Source: Paracentrotus lividus
Taxonomy: Eukaryota > Echinodermata > Echinoidea > Camarodonta > Echinidae
Assembly: GCA_940671915.1 (NCBI GenBank)
Contig: CALNVZ010000218.1
Span: 1,515,385 to 1,579,384 of the forward strand
DNA length: 64,000 bases
Reading direction: 5' to 3'
Below, one piece after another: positions 35,906 through 48,739 of this stretch; position 1 is the stretch's first letter, and the number at the start of each line of letters is the position of its first letter. The notes below the pieces were generated by a model, which ran no database searches, had not been told where the DNA came from, and saw nothing but the letters and a program-made list of their open reading frames with translations. Position numbers and translations under genes: made by a program.

Positions 35906-36638
35906 AATGGGTGGTGTCTGTAGTAGACTTCTAGATACAAATAGGCAATTTATACATTCATACTGAGCTCACATACGTTTCAGAAAAGAAACGGTGATGT
36001 AGTCAGTGTGAATGCTCTGTCCCCTTGTATGCACCCTACATGTAGGCCATACATGTATCGCAGTAACAACATCTTAATATCAAAACATAGTTACAAATCT
36101 ACAGGTACATGATCGTCAATCTTCAAGAAGTTACAATTGAGAGAATATTAATTAATCAATTAGCATTTTTAAGAAGGAAAATCTTTGAAAGTATGACCTA
36201 TAATTTTCGTCCAATTATAATTAACACATTGGTGAAGCTTTTAACCCTCTCCTCCATTCAATTAAACAAAAAATAATCTTATGTTTACGCCAATGTTTTC
36301 AACCTACTGAATAACAGTGGAAATTTCCACCATGCACCAGCAACCCTATGTAGCTTATTTGTCCTGCCAGCGTGAGCTTGCAGTTGCTCTGCCGAGCTCA
36401 CTACTCTGATGTATGCATATTTCTAGTCTGAAAGCACAGACTCTATTGGTCAGAAAATGTCTGGACTTTAGCCAGGCATTAATCTTTTGATGCTAAGTCA
36501 GGGACATACATGTGTTTTAGGAAACCCTCTACATGTAGGACAGCTACCCTCCCCCATCCCCAGACAACTACATGTACCCCCTGCCAAAAATCTACTCCTA
36601 AACCTACACCTAACCCTATTTTCGGGGGTAGTTGTCCA

Positions 36639-36894
36639 GGGGGGGGGGGGTGTAATATGGTGTTGAATGCCCTGGCTGTTCAGGCCCAGGATTTCCATAA
36701 TTAATTTTTTATTTTCGTTTTCTAAAATCTGAATGATAGTATCATGTCATGCAGTATTTTTAATTGCCGCAAGGGGGGAGAGTGTTTTTCTCACAATCAA
36801 TAACTCAAGACCCTGTTATGCATGGAACTTGTTCATGTTTTATTAAAAAAAAAAAAGTTTTTAGTTGTGGGGTGGTGCGGGGGGGGGGGGGGGG
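36639..36894 (+). repeat. Two long G homopolymers with neighbouring C-rich stretch
   Basis: G12 near 36639-36650 and G16 at 36879-36894 lie close to a C-rich stretch at 36548-36590. Confidence 0.85.
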
Positions 36895-37252
36895 AGCAGG
36901 ATTCACTGACAGCATACATGTAGGGCCTACATACATGTACTTAAACTCCCATTCCCTATGATTCAGGCTATTGAACTGTGTTATGTACATGTACATGTAC
37001 CATTTTGAAAACCAAACAAATGATTTGCTTTTTAATCCTTTCAGCAAATATTTTTTGAAGGTACATGTACCATTTACACCTCTGCAAGCCAAGTTTTCAA
37101 TATTTGACAATGAGGATCACTACTCGCAGGGTCAGTGACACAGTATTTTCATATGACAATTTATTATGATTTTATGGTTTGAATCACTGATGGTATCCAT
37201 GAAGTATCTCAGCATTATTAAAATATCAAACAAAATAGGAAAGAAATTGGGA

Positions 37253-37830
37253 TTCCACAGGGAATTGAACCCTAGACCTCCTGATTGCAGGACATGAGCT
37301 CTTGAGCTATGGCAAACCCTATGTCCATGTTATTCACATAACACCCATTACTAAATGATTAGTGATCATCTGTCGATATAGGCCTAAAACATTTCAAACC
37401 TTTCTCCATTTCATAAATTGAGAGTCATCATGATCATTTATGCTAGGCTAAGAAACCCAGTCTTCACATGTGTTTATTAAATCAATTTTAGACCAGCTAT
37501 AAAAATAAACCACTCACCAAGTGACCTACATGTATAGGCCTACATGTATATGACAGCTCATTACCTCTTAGCTCTTACCAACTGAGCTACGGCAAACCCT
37601 ATGTCCATGTTCTTCACATAAAACCCCTAACTAAATGATTAGGCCTCATGAAAATCTTAAGTACTGAATTCATTACCCTTTTCTCATTTTCATCAAGTAT
37701 GAGATTCGTATGATCATTTTATTCTGGGCCAAGATACTCAGTCTTCACATGTGGTTATTAAATCAATTTTAGACCAACTATCAAAATAGACCGCTCACCC
37801 AGTGACCTATATCTGACAGCTCATTGTACT
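37253..37830. repeat. Tandem duplication (~290-bp period) carrying tRNA-like SINE head
   Basis: GAGCTATGGCAAACCCTATGTCCATGTT (37302) recurs as GAGCTACGGCAAACCC... at 37587. CAGTCTTCACATGTG.TTATTAAATCAATTTTAGACCA (37459) recurs at 37739. On the minus strand the repeat contains TAGCTCAGTTGGTAAGAGC (second copy, an A box) and, in the first copy, TAGCTCAAGAGC with GGGTTCAATTCCC (a B box). It is therefore a duplicated tRNA-derived SINE relic. Confidence 0.75.
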
Positions 37831-38982
37831 TGAGAGATAATTTAATGATCTCATGACTGATAGCTTTATGACAGACCAAGCGACCTACTTAACACAGTGT
37901 ATAGGACCTACATGTACACTAGACTGCATATGTAGATATCAATACAGATTTAGAAAAAGAAACAATACCTATGATATAATGGAAATAATTCTAATACATA
38001 TAAAAGCATAAATTGTAAGAAACAGAGATAAATCATTTTTTTTTACAGAAATCTTGAAAAAATATTCCTCAATTCATTCTCAAAAGTTATTGCCTATTCA
38101 AAGATAAATCATCCAAATTAGATATCGATTGCATCTTGAAATATGACAGACAAAAGGGAAAGGCCTATTCCCATTGTGATATCTAACAGAATTAATGTGA
38201 ACAGGGTGTATGCTGAGTAAACACAACACCTCATTGCTAATGAACTTTAATCTGTATAATCAGATCTATCTTCCATGCATTGATTTCAAATAATATTGTG
38301 TATATTTTTTGACAGCTGAGCATATAAGATTGCTCCCTCTCTATCATTTTGAATAGGACATAACTACATGTATACAGCCTCAGTTTGATCATAGAAGTTT
38401 TGAGAAAGCACAATCAGTATACATGTATGGATCATCAGTAATTGACTTCAAGAAAATGTTATTCTTTGACAAAAAATTATGTTTGATATTTTAGTTTGTT
38501 TTATGTTCAACTGTTCTCTTCAACATCGTACATAGGTAGTCTTTTCATGTTCCGCTTTTATGATATTACTTCTTTTTTTTTTTAATCTTTCATTTTACCA
38601 TTTTTTTTTATTTATTTGAAATTAATTTCAACCTTTAATGCATAATCAAAACTGAGATAATATTTTTCATCAGAGATTCAAAAGCATATCTCCTTTGCTT
38701 TATTTCCATAAAAAACAATAACTTGAGACAGAATATGGTCTACCTCTGAATAATAGTAAAACATACAATTGACATAACTCACATCTCAAATTTCTCATCC
38801 AGCAGAAAACCAAGATCTAAGATATCATTTTTGTAATTTAATCTTGTTATCCATCTTAAACATGCCATCTACATGTACAGGACGTTCAACTTGAAGCAGT
38901 CTGTCTATAAATATGTCCAAGCCTTAATCTGAATAGCAAAGAGACATTCTAAATTTGCAAGGGTGTGCGTGTAATGGTAAAG

Positions 38983-40604
38983 GGGCCGTCACACTGAGGT
39001 ACATTTCTAAAACGTTCTTGCCCATTCTAAAAAAAATTGCTGAACGGGATTTGGTCGGGTTGGAACTTATAACTTTGAAAAAATAATTTTGATACTACAT
39101 GTGTAGGCAGTTCATAAATAGTCCTCGTTACGTCAATTTTGTCTTTATCACGTCCGCAATACGTTGTTAACCAGTTCAGACCGAGTAAACCGCTCGTTCA
39201 CTCTATACCGTTCGTAGCACGTCCAAACTGTCACTAAAAGTGTCCATGCACAGCATGATAAAAGTTAGGTACCATGTTCGTAGTACGTCCTTCTCGTTCA
39301 AAGTAAAGTCCTTCCTGTTTAAGGAACGCTGTCACTACGTTTAATTTTAGAACTGGAAGCCAGTCCGATTTTTTTTTTAACATGTTCCAAAAAATCGGAC
39401 TGCCTTTCCGTTCTCTCCGTTCGGGCCCGTTCGCCAAGTTCTTAAACAGATTGTAAACGGTCGGTACTAGATTGTAAAAGGTCTGTACTACGTTCAGTCC
39501 GTGTGTATTAGATTGAGCCCGTTCATCAAGAACTACCAAAAAAGTAGTGAGAACTAGTTCAGTTTTACGGGGATTATGACATGCCGTTCTGTTTAAAAAT
39601 TGAAACGTCTTGCTGTCCAAGCCCATGCTATAAAGTCCTAAGCAGATTGAAATAGGTCTCAAGTACGTCCACTCCGTGTGTACATAGATTAAGCCTGTTC
39701 TGCAATAATTTCAATAACATGGTACGAAATCGTTCAGTATGATAATAGTATTAGCGAACAGATCAGCTGTTTAATTGCCACCCATTAATTGTTACAATTA
39801 GAGAAAAATCACAACTTAAAAATAAAATATGAAAAACAGCCATTGGTCTGAAAAGAACGGGTACATTTGACCGAATTATTTTTGGATTAAGATGAAACAA
39901 CGTTCGTATACAGTTCTCAATACATCCATCATGTCTTTGCCTCGTCTGCAATCCATTTGTATCTAGTTAAGATCGAGTGAAAATGGCCGTTACCACGGAG
40001 CAAAGCCCGTCTGAAACAATTAAAACACGTCCCCAGTTACATGTAGTTCTTAATAGTTCTAACTCGTGTCCAATGCGTTTCGTCCCGACCTAACTCGTTC
40101 TGGGTCGATTTTAATAAGACGAAATCCGTTCTTACTCGTTCTTACCTCGACCAAATGGCCTCGAGAAAGTTCTTCTCGTTCTTACTGTGTCATTATCTGT
40201 GGCTAGAACGTGCTGAACGTAAATGCGCTCCCGTTCGGCTATAAAATCCTGGCCCGTTTTTGCCAGACCTCATGCGTCTTCGTAACTTCAAGCTGATATT
40301 GAACATGCAATGCTCGTTTGTAAGACATCCTAGCACATCTTTAGAACGATTGAAGTACGGCAATTTCATTTGCAGTAGAGTAGGTCCATCTCGTTTCAGG
40401 TATGTTGCCACCCCGTTAAATTTTAGGGCGAGATGGGCGCCCAATTTTTTTAAACACTTTTTTGAAAATACGACCGAGCTAGTCCATGAAGTTCGTAAAC
40501 AGATCGTAAGAAGTATTTACTACGTCCACTCAGTTTACACACAGATTATGCACGTTTGCAAAATTTGCAAGGACGTAGTAGGAACGAGCGCAGTGTGACG
40601 GGGG
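38983..40604. mobile_element. 1.6-kb element with GGGCCGTCACACTG / CAGTGTGACGGGGG ends
   Basis: The ends are imperfect inverted repeats. The interior is filled with degenerate CGTTC, ACGTCC and AGTACGTCC motifs in both orientations (for example TCGTAGTACGTCCTTCTCGTTC near 39279 and CGTTCTTACTCGTTCTTAC near 40121). Such element interiors look like internal short-repeat expansion. No transposase frame is seen; the 142-codon minus-strand frame at 39234-39662 lies in this repetitive stretch. Confidence 0.7.
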
Positions 40605-41967
40605 TATAAGCAATCTGTTAAACGGGCACACTACCAGTTAAAAAGAAGAATTATTCATTGATTTGTTATTATGCTTAGTTAACAAGGGAAGCCTCATAAG
40701 TGTTCAATGTTTCAGCCCAGATTTTTATATTTATGTGGAAAAGAAGGCAAGATGACTGCATTACAACCAAAATAATGGGCATTGTCATATGTACAAATGT
40801 GTTGACATAATTGGCATGTTTGAATATAATTTTTTAATGAAAAGTTATTGAAACCCTTCGCTAACAATAACCTTCGGCAAATGGGCTATGAAAAGAAGTC
40901 AATCCATGCATATATCAGCCTTCATGCTTCGATGCAATCTTACATAAAGGCAATAGTAATGGAGATGAATTAGATAAAAATGAATTCTACCACTGAAATT
41001 CATTGTTAGCAATAAAATGCCATGGGAAACAGGGTCATGGTAAAGAAATGTATTCAGTCATCCCTATGAAATGCAGTACATCAAATGTAAAATATATCAC
41101 CAAACTCACCACAGAATTTGTCATCAAATGCATGAGTGTCCCTAAACACCCAACACCCAATCATTCATTTCAAACAGGAGGTGTTGTATCAACACCCCCT
41201 GATTTAATATGTAAACATTACTAGACAAACGTATCTTTTACAAAAAAGGGGGACTTTAAAAAAAAGGCACCCCTACTCTCCATTCTTTATCTTTGTCTAA
41301 ATTTATATTTTTCGTCTTGCAAATCTTTTTGAACACGACTTTCAAAGATTCTATTCAGATGAGTTGAAGTCACCAAAATGCCGCCCCCCCTACCCCTTCT
41401 CATCAGGGTAAGAAAAAAAATCTTCATGGAGGCCATTTTTGACCCAATATAAAGGGAAAATCGCTACTGTGTACATGTTTTCAATGGTAATAATTTGGTT
41501 GATGGGGACACTTTTTCGATCAGTCCTACTAGGCTTGTACATTCCCACAGCCCCCGTGTAAATTTTTCACTTCTTCCTATCTCTCTCTCTCTCTTTCTTT
41601 CTTCCGTTCTTTTCCATCTTTCTCACCCTCTTCCTCTAATATATCCCATTAACTGATCACCCACTGTTAAACATCAATACATGCCCATAGGAGATGCAAG
41701 TGGTCTACGATAATCCCTTAAAAAGCTGCAGTAATGTTTGACCTGAGGAGACAGGGAGGGCTTTTTAATTTCCTCTGTCATTGATCGCACTGTGGAAGAA
41801 GCTGGCTGAAGACAGCAAGTGATGGAGAGGCATCGATTAAGAAAACAATCCAAAATAGATGCATTTTCTTACAAGAGATGGATAAAACTTCCTACTATTT
41901 TTGGCTAAATTCTTTCTGAGGAGCAAAAAGAAAAGACATTCAATAATACCACCATTTTGTACAATGT

Positions 41968-42200
41968 ACTGTAAATTCAGACATTTTTTGAATGCATGAT
42001 ACTTTCGCGAATTTCACGAGGAGGCAAGATTTGGGAAAGTAAAATGCCCATGAAAGTGTATGTCTACACAATACATTGAATTATAGTAAAATACTGTAAG
42101 TTAATAGTCAGTAAATCATGAAAGTTTCATTCCGCGAAAATGGGCGTCGACTCTAATCGGCAAAAGTTTCAAGTTGCCAATATGATTCTGGTTTTACAGT
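41968..42200. mobile_element. Inverted copy of the ACTGTAAA MITE family
   Basis: ACTGTAAATTCAGACATTTTTTGAATGCATGATACTTTCGCGAA and TGATTCTGGTTTTACAGT form the ends. The complements of TTTCGCGGAATGAAA and GTGTAGACATACACTTTC match the copy at 28539-28818. Confidence 0.75.
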
Positions 42201-42216
42201 GTGTTCCCATATGATA

Positions 42217-42475
42217 TTGAAGATGATAGTACTAGAAGTTCGTATGTTACATTTTGGCCCTCTGTTACATTTATGTAACAATGTGTCGTGTTCATCCAAG
42301 CGTAAAGACATACCACACAAAAATGGTACCAAAAGATGCGGGAGGAGTTACTCTTTCGGAATATGTAAAATAAGTGAAGATGCTAGTACTAGATGTTCGA
42401 ATGTTACATTTTTACCCTCGGTTTCTCAAAACTGATTTGATGTAACATAGGAACTTCTAGTACTAGCATCTTCAA
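42217..42475. mobile_element. MITE built of three GAAGATG.TAGTACTAGA.GTTCG.ATGTTACAT copies
   Basis: TTGAAGATGATAGTACTAGAAGTTCGTATGTTACAT (42217) recurs directly at 42375 and inverted at 42440-42475. The outer two form terminal inverted repeats. Confidence 0.75.
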
Positions 42476-43122
42476 TTGTACACTGCATTTTGTTTTCTTG
42501 TTGCATAGAGTATCATCACTCTACAAAGTGCAGAATAATATTCATCATTATCCTTACCAGCCATTTCAATAGTGACATACATGTATCACGATAACTAATC
42601 ATCATAGACACATATTGGCTGCTAAAAGCCAGGGGGCATCTCACTCTCACAGAATGTAGGCCTACATACATTTACATTATGTATGCTCATTCACACACTT
42701 GGAAACAGAGTTGACATTTCATTTTTTCAGATTCCCCCCCCCCCCCTCATATACATGTATTTACACACTACCATTATCTTTTCTTCTTTCTTTTTTTCAA
42801 CAGGACATCCCAAACCTTAGTGCAAAACAGGCAAAATATCATCAAAATCTGCCTTTATTGTATGGTCAATATGACCTACAACTACCAAGCAAGCCTGAAA
42901 CAAATATTATGATTTTCTGTTTACATTTAGTTTTGAATAATTATAATGGTAGAAAAAATATTTTTACTAATAATCAATTGCAGTGTGTGAATAGCCTTTC
43001 AACCACATCCGCTGGTTGCAATCATTTGTGTTTATATTCCATCTTTGTATTGTATGGTGACATTTCCTGACCACAAATAATATTCTATTTTCTCCTTCTT
43101 TTATAATCTGAGCTCATATTAC

Positions 43123-44099
43123 TAGGGATGGCCAAACAAAAGCAAAAAGCCACTAGAACGGTTTCCACTTCACTGTATGGATGCAGTCACCCATGCATTT
43201 ACAATGCAAACAATAACCCATGCACTGCCTACTCAATAATACACAGGCAGAGAAACGGCAAAATTTTCAATAAAAAACAGCTTTCGAAATTGTCTTTTGG
43301 CCAGTGGTAAATATCAATCAAATTTATTCCTAATTGGTCAGTTTCTTCCTTAGAAAATACCTCAGCAGAAGATCAACTTCTCCTGTTGGAAAAATTGATA
43401 TAAAAAAAAACTACAGCGTGTTCAAAGTGATGCTTCTGTGTGATGTGTGTTATAACTGGAATTTCTCCTGATTGGAATACATTCAGATAAGGAGAAGTAG
43501 ATATTTATAAAATGTAACTATTTTTGAACAAAAAATGTATTGGGGTGAAAAACAAAGAACAATGTTTACCACTGGCCATTTAAGTTTTAACATTACTCTA
43601 CCCTGTCTAACACTCAGCTCTGAGCCACACCACCATGAAATAGCCCATTGTCTAGGGTGTTCCTATTGAAACATACCCTGTGGAGTATTTTTCCACGGTG
43701 GTCATATTGGATCACATATACGGTAACATACATGTCAAACCATTAGTTTTGTACTGCCATAAATTGTATCTTTGTATAATATCTACTCAATTGTGCCACT
43801 ATAATCTCATTTCATGTTGATACACACATAGAAAATGTTTGGTATGATTTGGTTTAATAAATCAAAGACAAAAGAACCATACACTTGAGCTTTTATTGCA
43901 TTTTCTGGCTTTGTCTGAAACTTTTAAAAGTGTTCTAGCAGCTCATTGGTAATATGAGACACTCTTTGGGTCACATCTTTGAAACGGAACATCCAATTGT
44001 GATAATTCAAGTACCAAAATGTTTCTTTTAAAATGCTCTATCAAATAAGCCTAGCAAAAACAACTTAAAAATAACTTAAAATTTTAGTGGACATCCCTA
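43123..44099. mobile_element. ~980-bp element with TAGGGATGGCCA / TGGACATCCCTA ends
   Basis: Terminal inverted repeats TAGGGATGGCCA and TGGACATCCCTA are visible. An inner inverted pair is GGCCAGTGGTAAATAT (43300) and GTTTACCACTGGCC (43565). No transposase frame is seen. Confidence 0.6.
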
Positions 44100-44777
44100 A
44101 TATTACTCCCCCTCCCCTAGCTGCCATCATTGTAAAGAGCCTTGTAGAGTTTTCTAATGTAAGTAAGAAAAGAAGATATTTCCAAATCTACACGTACATG
44201 AAATCATTTTATGCGCTCATGTACATGTATTTCAACTGTTGATGTAAGAAGTGTCTGTATTGTGAGTCTGGTCTGGACCACAAGACAGACAATTGCACTC
44301 AGTCTGCTCTGTGGTTTCAGGTCTAGTTCTTTATGTAGGCATCATCGATGGAGGTACCTTGCCATGCATTAACCAATGGATGAAGATAAGGGGCACATGC
44401 CAAGCAGGTACAAGTATGGAAAATCATATTTCAATTATTCAAGTCTGATCAGCACATATACTTAATGGTAGAGAGAAGCACCTGCCTCAATAGAGTGTTG
44501 CTCTCTTCAAAGAGGGGATCTTTGTTGTTGTTGCACTTTTTTTTTATCTTTTCTTTTTTTTACCATAAAGCCTTATTGAAATTGTCCCTTGGAAGAATTT
44601 TATGCCAACTAAATCCACCTTGCATGAGTTAATTGTTGCTATACTAGGGAAATCCTGAAGCAAATAAAGAATTTTGAGTGCAAGGGTAATGATAAAAGCG
44701 CACTTCTCATGGAATTGTATAATGTTTAAACTAGTCTATTGTGGACTACTTGAATTGGTATTGCAGAAGTCACCTAC

Positions 44778-44948
44778 CAGAATGGCAATGTAATTCCTGT
44801 AGTCATAGGGTAGGGGTCCATTCCCACGGAGCATGAAGTCTTGGGTCCGGCAGAAAGCAGCAAGGTATTGTGGGTGAAGTCCCATCACCGCCGTCAGGTG
44901 ATCCAATCTTTGGCTTTGTACAAATACATCTGTGAAGATTTCCCGCAC
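44778..44948 (-). CDS. SESN: Sestrin exon (HPQYL..GPLP..YRNYIAI block)
   Basis: 57 codons, phase 0 at both ends, between TTGTTATAG and CTG|GTAGGT. The translation VREIFTDVFVQSQRLDHLTA continues as VMGLHPQYLAAFCRTQDFML and GNGPLPYDYRNYIAIL. The MGxHPxYLxxFxxTQxxxLxxxGPLPxxYRxYIxI block is a defining N-terminal sestrin signature. It feeds directly into the AARHRCSY block of the next exon, which lies 15.1 kb away on the genome. Confidence 0.97.
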
Positions 44949-47900
44949 CTATAACAAGGAAAATTGTAAAAGGATTATTATATATACATCTTAGGCAAAT
45001 ATTATTAGACCAAGCTCTTTCTCATAAGGGTTTCAGTGTTTTGAATCTTTGAAATGACATCAAAGACAGGATGCAGGAACACAAGTCGGTCAAAAAGAAA
45101 AAACTCTCTGAAATCTTGAAGCAAGAATGTGCTGCAATGATGGAGAAGAAACCCTTTTACATGAAAAAGAGTTTGATCTAATATTTGTCCCCGATGTAGA
45201 TAGGACCAAACTGATGATTAGAGGAGTTTTGGTCTCATGCATGTTGGGGGCTGTCGATCACAATGTTCATGGCTCTAATCCTGGCTACTACATGTATAGA
45301 CTGTCCTTTGGCAAGACATTTAAATCTGCATTTGCCACACTCAACACAGGTGAAGGAAATGACTTCCTGCAGAGGAAAAGAAATCCTTGAATATTTGAGC
45401 ACTCAAAAGCTGTTCTTGTTTAAAGAATGCATGCATTGCCTCCCCCAGTCAAAATATAGTTCATGTAATATTGTCACAACATGTAACTTGCATAAATGTG
45501 AAAAAAGGAAGGAAAACAAAAATAAGGAGAAAATCATTTTCTCTCTTTCTCACCAGGTAACAATCATCCACGCCCATTTCTTCAAAAAGACAAAGCAACA
45601 CCCGAGAAAAGGTAATATGTAGTCTAAAACCAGAACTCCTCCAAGAACATACTATATAAAATACATGTACAATGTATGTGACCATTAGCGATAATCCAAT
45701 ATTCTATGACAGACAGTGTATCCCTCTCATGATATCAAGAGTTGGTATTGCAAAATCATAATGATCAAAATCCCCTTCAATTGAATTGATCAACAATAAG
45801 CAATGGTACAAAGTCTGCACACTGTACTGCATTGTATCTGGTACCATATGAGACACAGAAATAGAAATCAATATCTTGTTTTGTTTTGATCTTCAGGATA
45901 AATATTGGATGAAGATAATGTACTCAAAAATAATTTTGTAATTATCTTTGATCTTGAATCAAGTATTTAAACTGTGGCTCTTTAATTGATTGCAGTGTTT
46001 TCCTTTAAGTGATGATAAATTATACTTATAATAAAGTTTGTTCAAATATACATCTTCTCTCAATTATCAGGTTGATTTTGATTTCCTTTTCCCAAATGAT
46101 AAAACAGGATATGGCCCCCAATAGTCAATTTCAATAGGGTAGGTTGACATTAATTACTCTACCAAATTTGACAAAAGTGTTTCTATGAATCAGGTTGACT
46201 TTTGATTTCTCAGATTCAAATAAAGAAGTTGAAATCGAGCTCTCATGTTGATGTTTTTTCCTAATTAATCCCACTATAATTTAACCACAACCATGATACA
46301 TACATGTATTACTAGTCACATTTCACATGTCAAAAACATGTCATTTAGGAAACCAATAAAACAAGGAGCTATTTCTTCTTCGGATGTCATTATCAGGTAA
46401 AGGAAACAAGTGTCCATTTATAGATAGTAGCGAGAGAGTTTTTAATGGCATCATTAGTACATTGTAACTTAACCCAATGACATGTGTGATTAATCTGAAG
46501 TGTGTGAAATAATATATGAGTGCTACATGTGATGTTCTACAATCAGGGTATGTCATTTTAAAAAAAGGCCTTCTGTGCATCATAAAACGAAATGCATGTA
46601 CTGTTATCTCAAATCTATGATGACAAGCTAATTGGCACTGTTGGAGCAACCTACAAGAGAAAAAAAAATAGTGTTTCGGGCAAAATTGATCCTAAAAATA
46701 TTGAAACATTGGTTGATTAGTCACATTCATTGCAAATCTGGTATAATAAGTCTTTTTAAATGTCAGATGTAAAATGGACAAAATGAACTCTAGCCGCATA
46801 CCATATTTTGGAACTTGTACGATTCATTGCAAATTTCCCAATTCACAGGTTCTGTGTCAGCATTCTGGCCTTCCATTTTTGGTTTTGTATTACATGTATT
46901 CCCGAACAAACACCTCCTTCATAAATTTCATCAAAATTCTATAAAAGTTCCAGTAGAATATTACCACAAGGATAATTTCACAGTTGAATTTTTTTACAGA
47001 TGCGTTGAACAGGATGCAATTAACAAGACCTTCATTCTAATTGGTTGTTTGTTTCCACAAATAGAGATTATAATTTTTAATGATGCAGCAAAATAAGTTT
47101 TAATGGTAGCAGTTTTGTTTGTTACATTGTAGATACTGCACTTGATGTCCTTGGCAGTAGAGGTCTAATTCACTGTTTATTTCAGTAGAAACTGTCCCAT
47201 GTTTTTTTTTTTTACAATATGAAGATTCACTGCTAAATGTATATTTGTCCTTCTGATTGATAGTCTTAATGAACCAGTGATAATCCTTAGCAACTATTTT
47301 TTAAAGGGACCATGCATGAAATGATCCCAGACACAAAATGCAGCAGATGACGATGAAATAGTTTCTAAAATATGTTGTTCTTGTAAATTTTGACTTTAAT
47401 GATTGATGAAGAGGTAAATCAACTACAAAGGCACCACAATGTCCAGAAAACAAAGGAACTTCAGCAGGAACAATGTCTAATGTTCAGGTAACATACACAC
47501 CCTCCGTTGATATACAAGACATGGGCATGACGACTCTATACAACATGCTTGTTCGGCAGAAAAATCAATCTATCCTGCAACATAGATGCACGTTGAAAGT
47601 CAATGATGAAACTTGGCATCATGTGAAAACAAACTTTGCAGGAACTTTTGTCTTCCGTGATGATCCAACGACTGAACATTACTGAAGCCTAAGGTGACTT
47701 GGTGACATGGTTTTAAATCATTGAGTAAGATCCCAAAACCAAAAACAATTTTCTTTTTTTTTTGGGGGGGGGGGGGGGGAGGGTAATAGGAAAGTTTGAT
47801 CGACGGGCAAACTGTTTGGAATCTTTTATCAGAACTTCCTCTGCTACTGGGACAGTCCAACAAGAACTTGTGACTGCTCGCTCCCCCTCATTATTGTGGT
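44949..47900. other. Sestrin intron, mostly featureless
   Basis: AT-rich intron. G16 lies at 47764-47779. Open frames at 45127-45390, 45263-45622 and 46815-47096 have no recognised domain. Confidence 0.45.
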
Positions 47901-47934
47901 TCTTGGTAAATTGCCGCTGACGCATTCCAAGCTG

Positions 47935-48215
47935 CCCTGGATGGAGTCCTAGCTCACGTGTGAAAAAACCAACAAAAACTTTGGCCATTCTTTATAATTC
48001 ATTGCGAGTTTGTCACATGGTCAAGCTCATAAACCCTGGCTGTATGAGGAAAAGTTTTTGCCATCCTCAAAACTCATGAATAGATTGTTGCGTGGTCAAA
48101 GCTCATTTCTATGAAACCCTAGCTAACGAGTGAGGAAAAAACTTTGGTCATCTTATTCAATAGATTGCCACATGGTTGGTCAATATACAAGAGTCCTAGC
48201 TCAAATGTGAAGGGA
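47935..48215. repeat. Short tandem repeat, ~90-bp period, three diverged copies
   Basis: TCCTAGCTCACGTGTGAAAAAAC (47946), CCCTAGCTAACGAGTGAGGAAAAAACTTTGG (48117) and TCCTAGCTCAAATGTGAAGG (48193) recur with ATTGC..TGGTCAA between them. Confidence 0.65.
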
Positions 48216-48426
48216 ATAAGTTTTTTAGGGAAAAAGTTTTTTTGGGGGCAAATCCAAGCTATTTTCCACTACTAGTAAGGCGTGGGACATCACAAAGCCC
48301 TACATGTATTTCTTTCATTTACCAATCAAAGCTCATTTGTTGGGTAGTTTCTGGTACATTATACTGGGTATAATTTCCGAGATAAAATAAAAAGGACACA
48401 ACAAAAAAAAAACAACAACAACTAAC

Positions 48427-48459
48427 CTGTTCATCTGTTCCATTCTCAACTCCTTGTAT
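48427..48459 (-). CDS. SESN: Sestrin micro-exon (33 nt)
   Basis: Eleven codons (IQGVENGTDEQ) lie between GATCACAG and CAG|GTTAGT, phase 0 at both ends. It joins IPNSQ of the exon at 60472 to VREIF of the exon at 44948 without breaking the frame. Vertebrate sestrins have a variable segment after the FIP motif at this point. The evidence is splice sites, phase and position; no residue match is strong. If it is skipped the frame is still kept, so it could be an alternative exon. Confidence 0.78.
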
Positions 48460-48739
48460 CTGTGATCAAAATAGAAAAAGAAAGAAAAAAAGAGATGTTC
48501 CGGCCATTATTTATATCTAAATAGCCCTGTGCAAGGGCATTGATATCATGGTGTAATTATGTCTCTTTATTAACTCTTACATGCAACCAGGTTTTGCATA
48601 CAAGTATAGATGCCTGCTTTTAGAATAATGGATTTATAAAGCAAACATAGTCAACTGTTTAACAACGAATCAGCGATATTGGAAATTGTTTTTTTATTTG
48701 TAGAATTAGATTTAGAAGTTATTCTTACATACAAACATA

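Noticed and set aside
39234-39662. 142-codon open frame on the minus strand
   Set aside because: It lies within the CGTTC/ACGTCC short-repeat interior of the 1.6-kb element and has no domain signature.
42699-43070. 123-codon open frame
   Set aside because: It crosses a C homopolymer and T-rich tract and has no domain.
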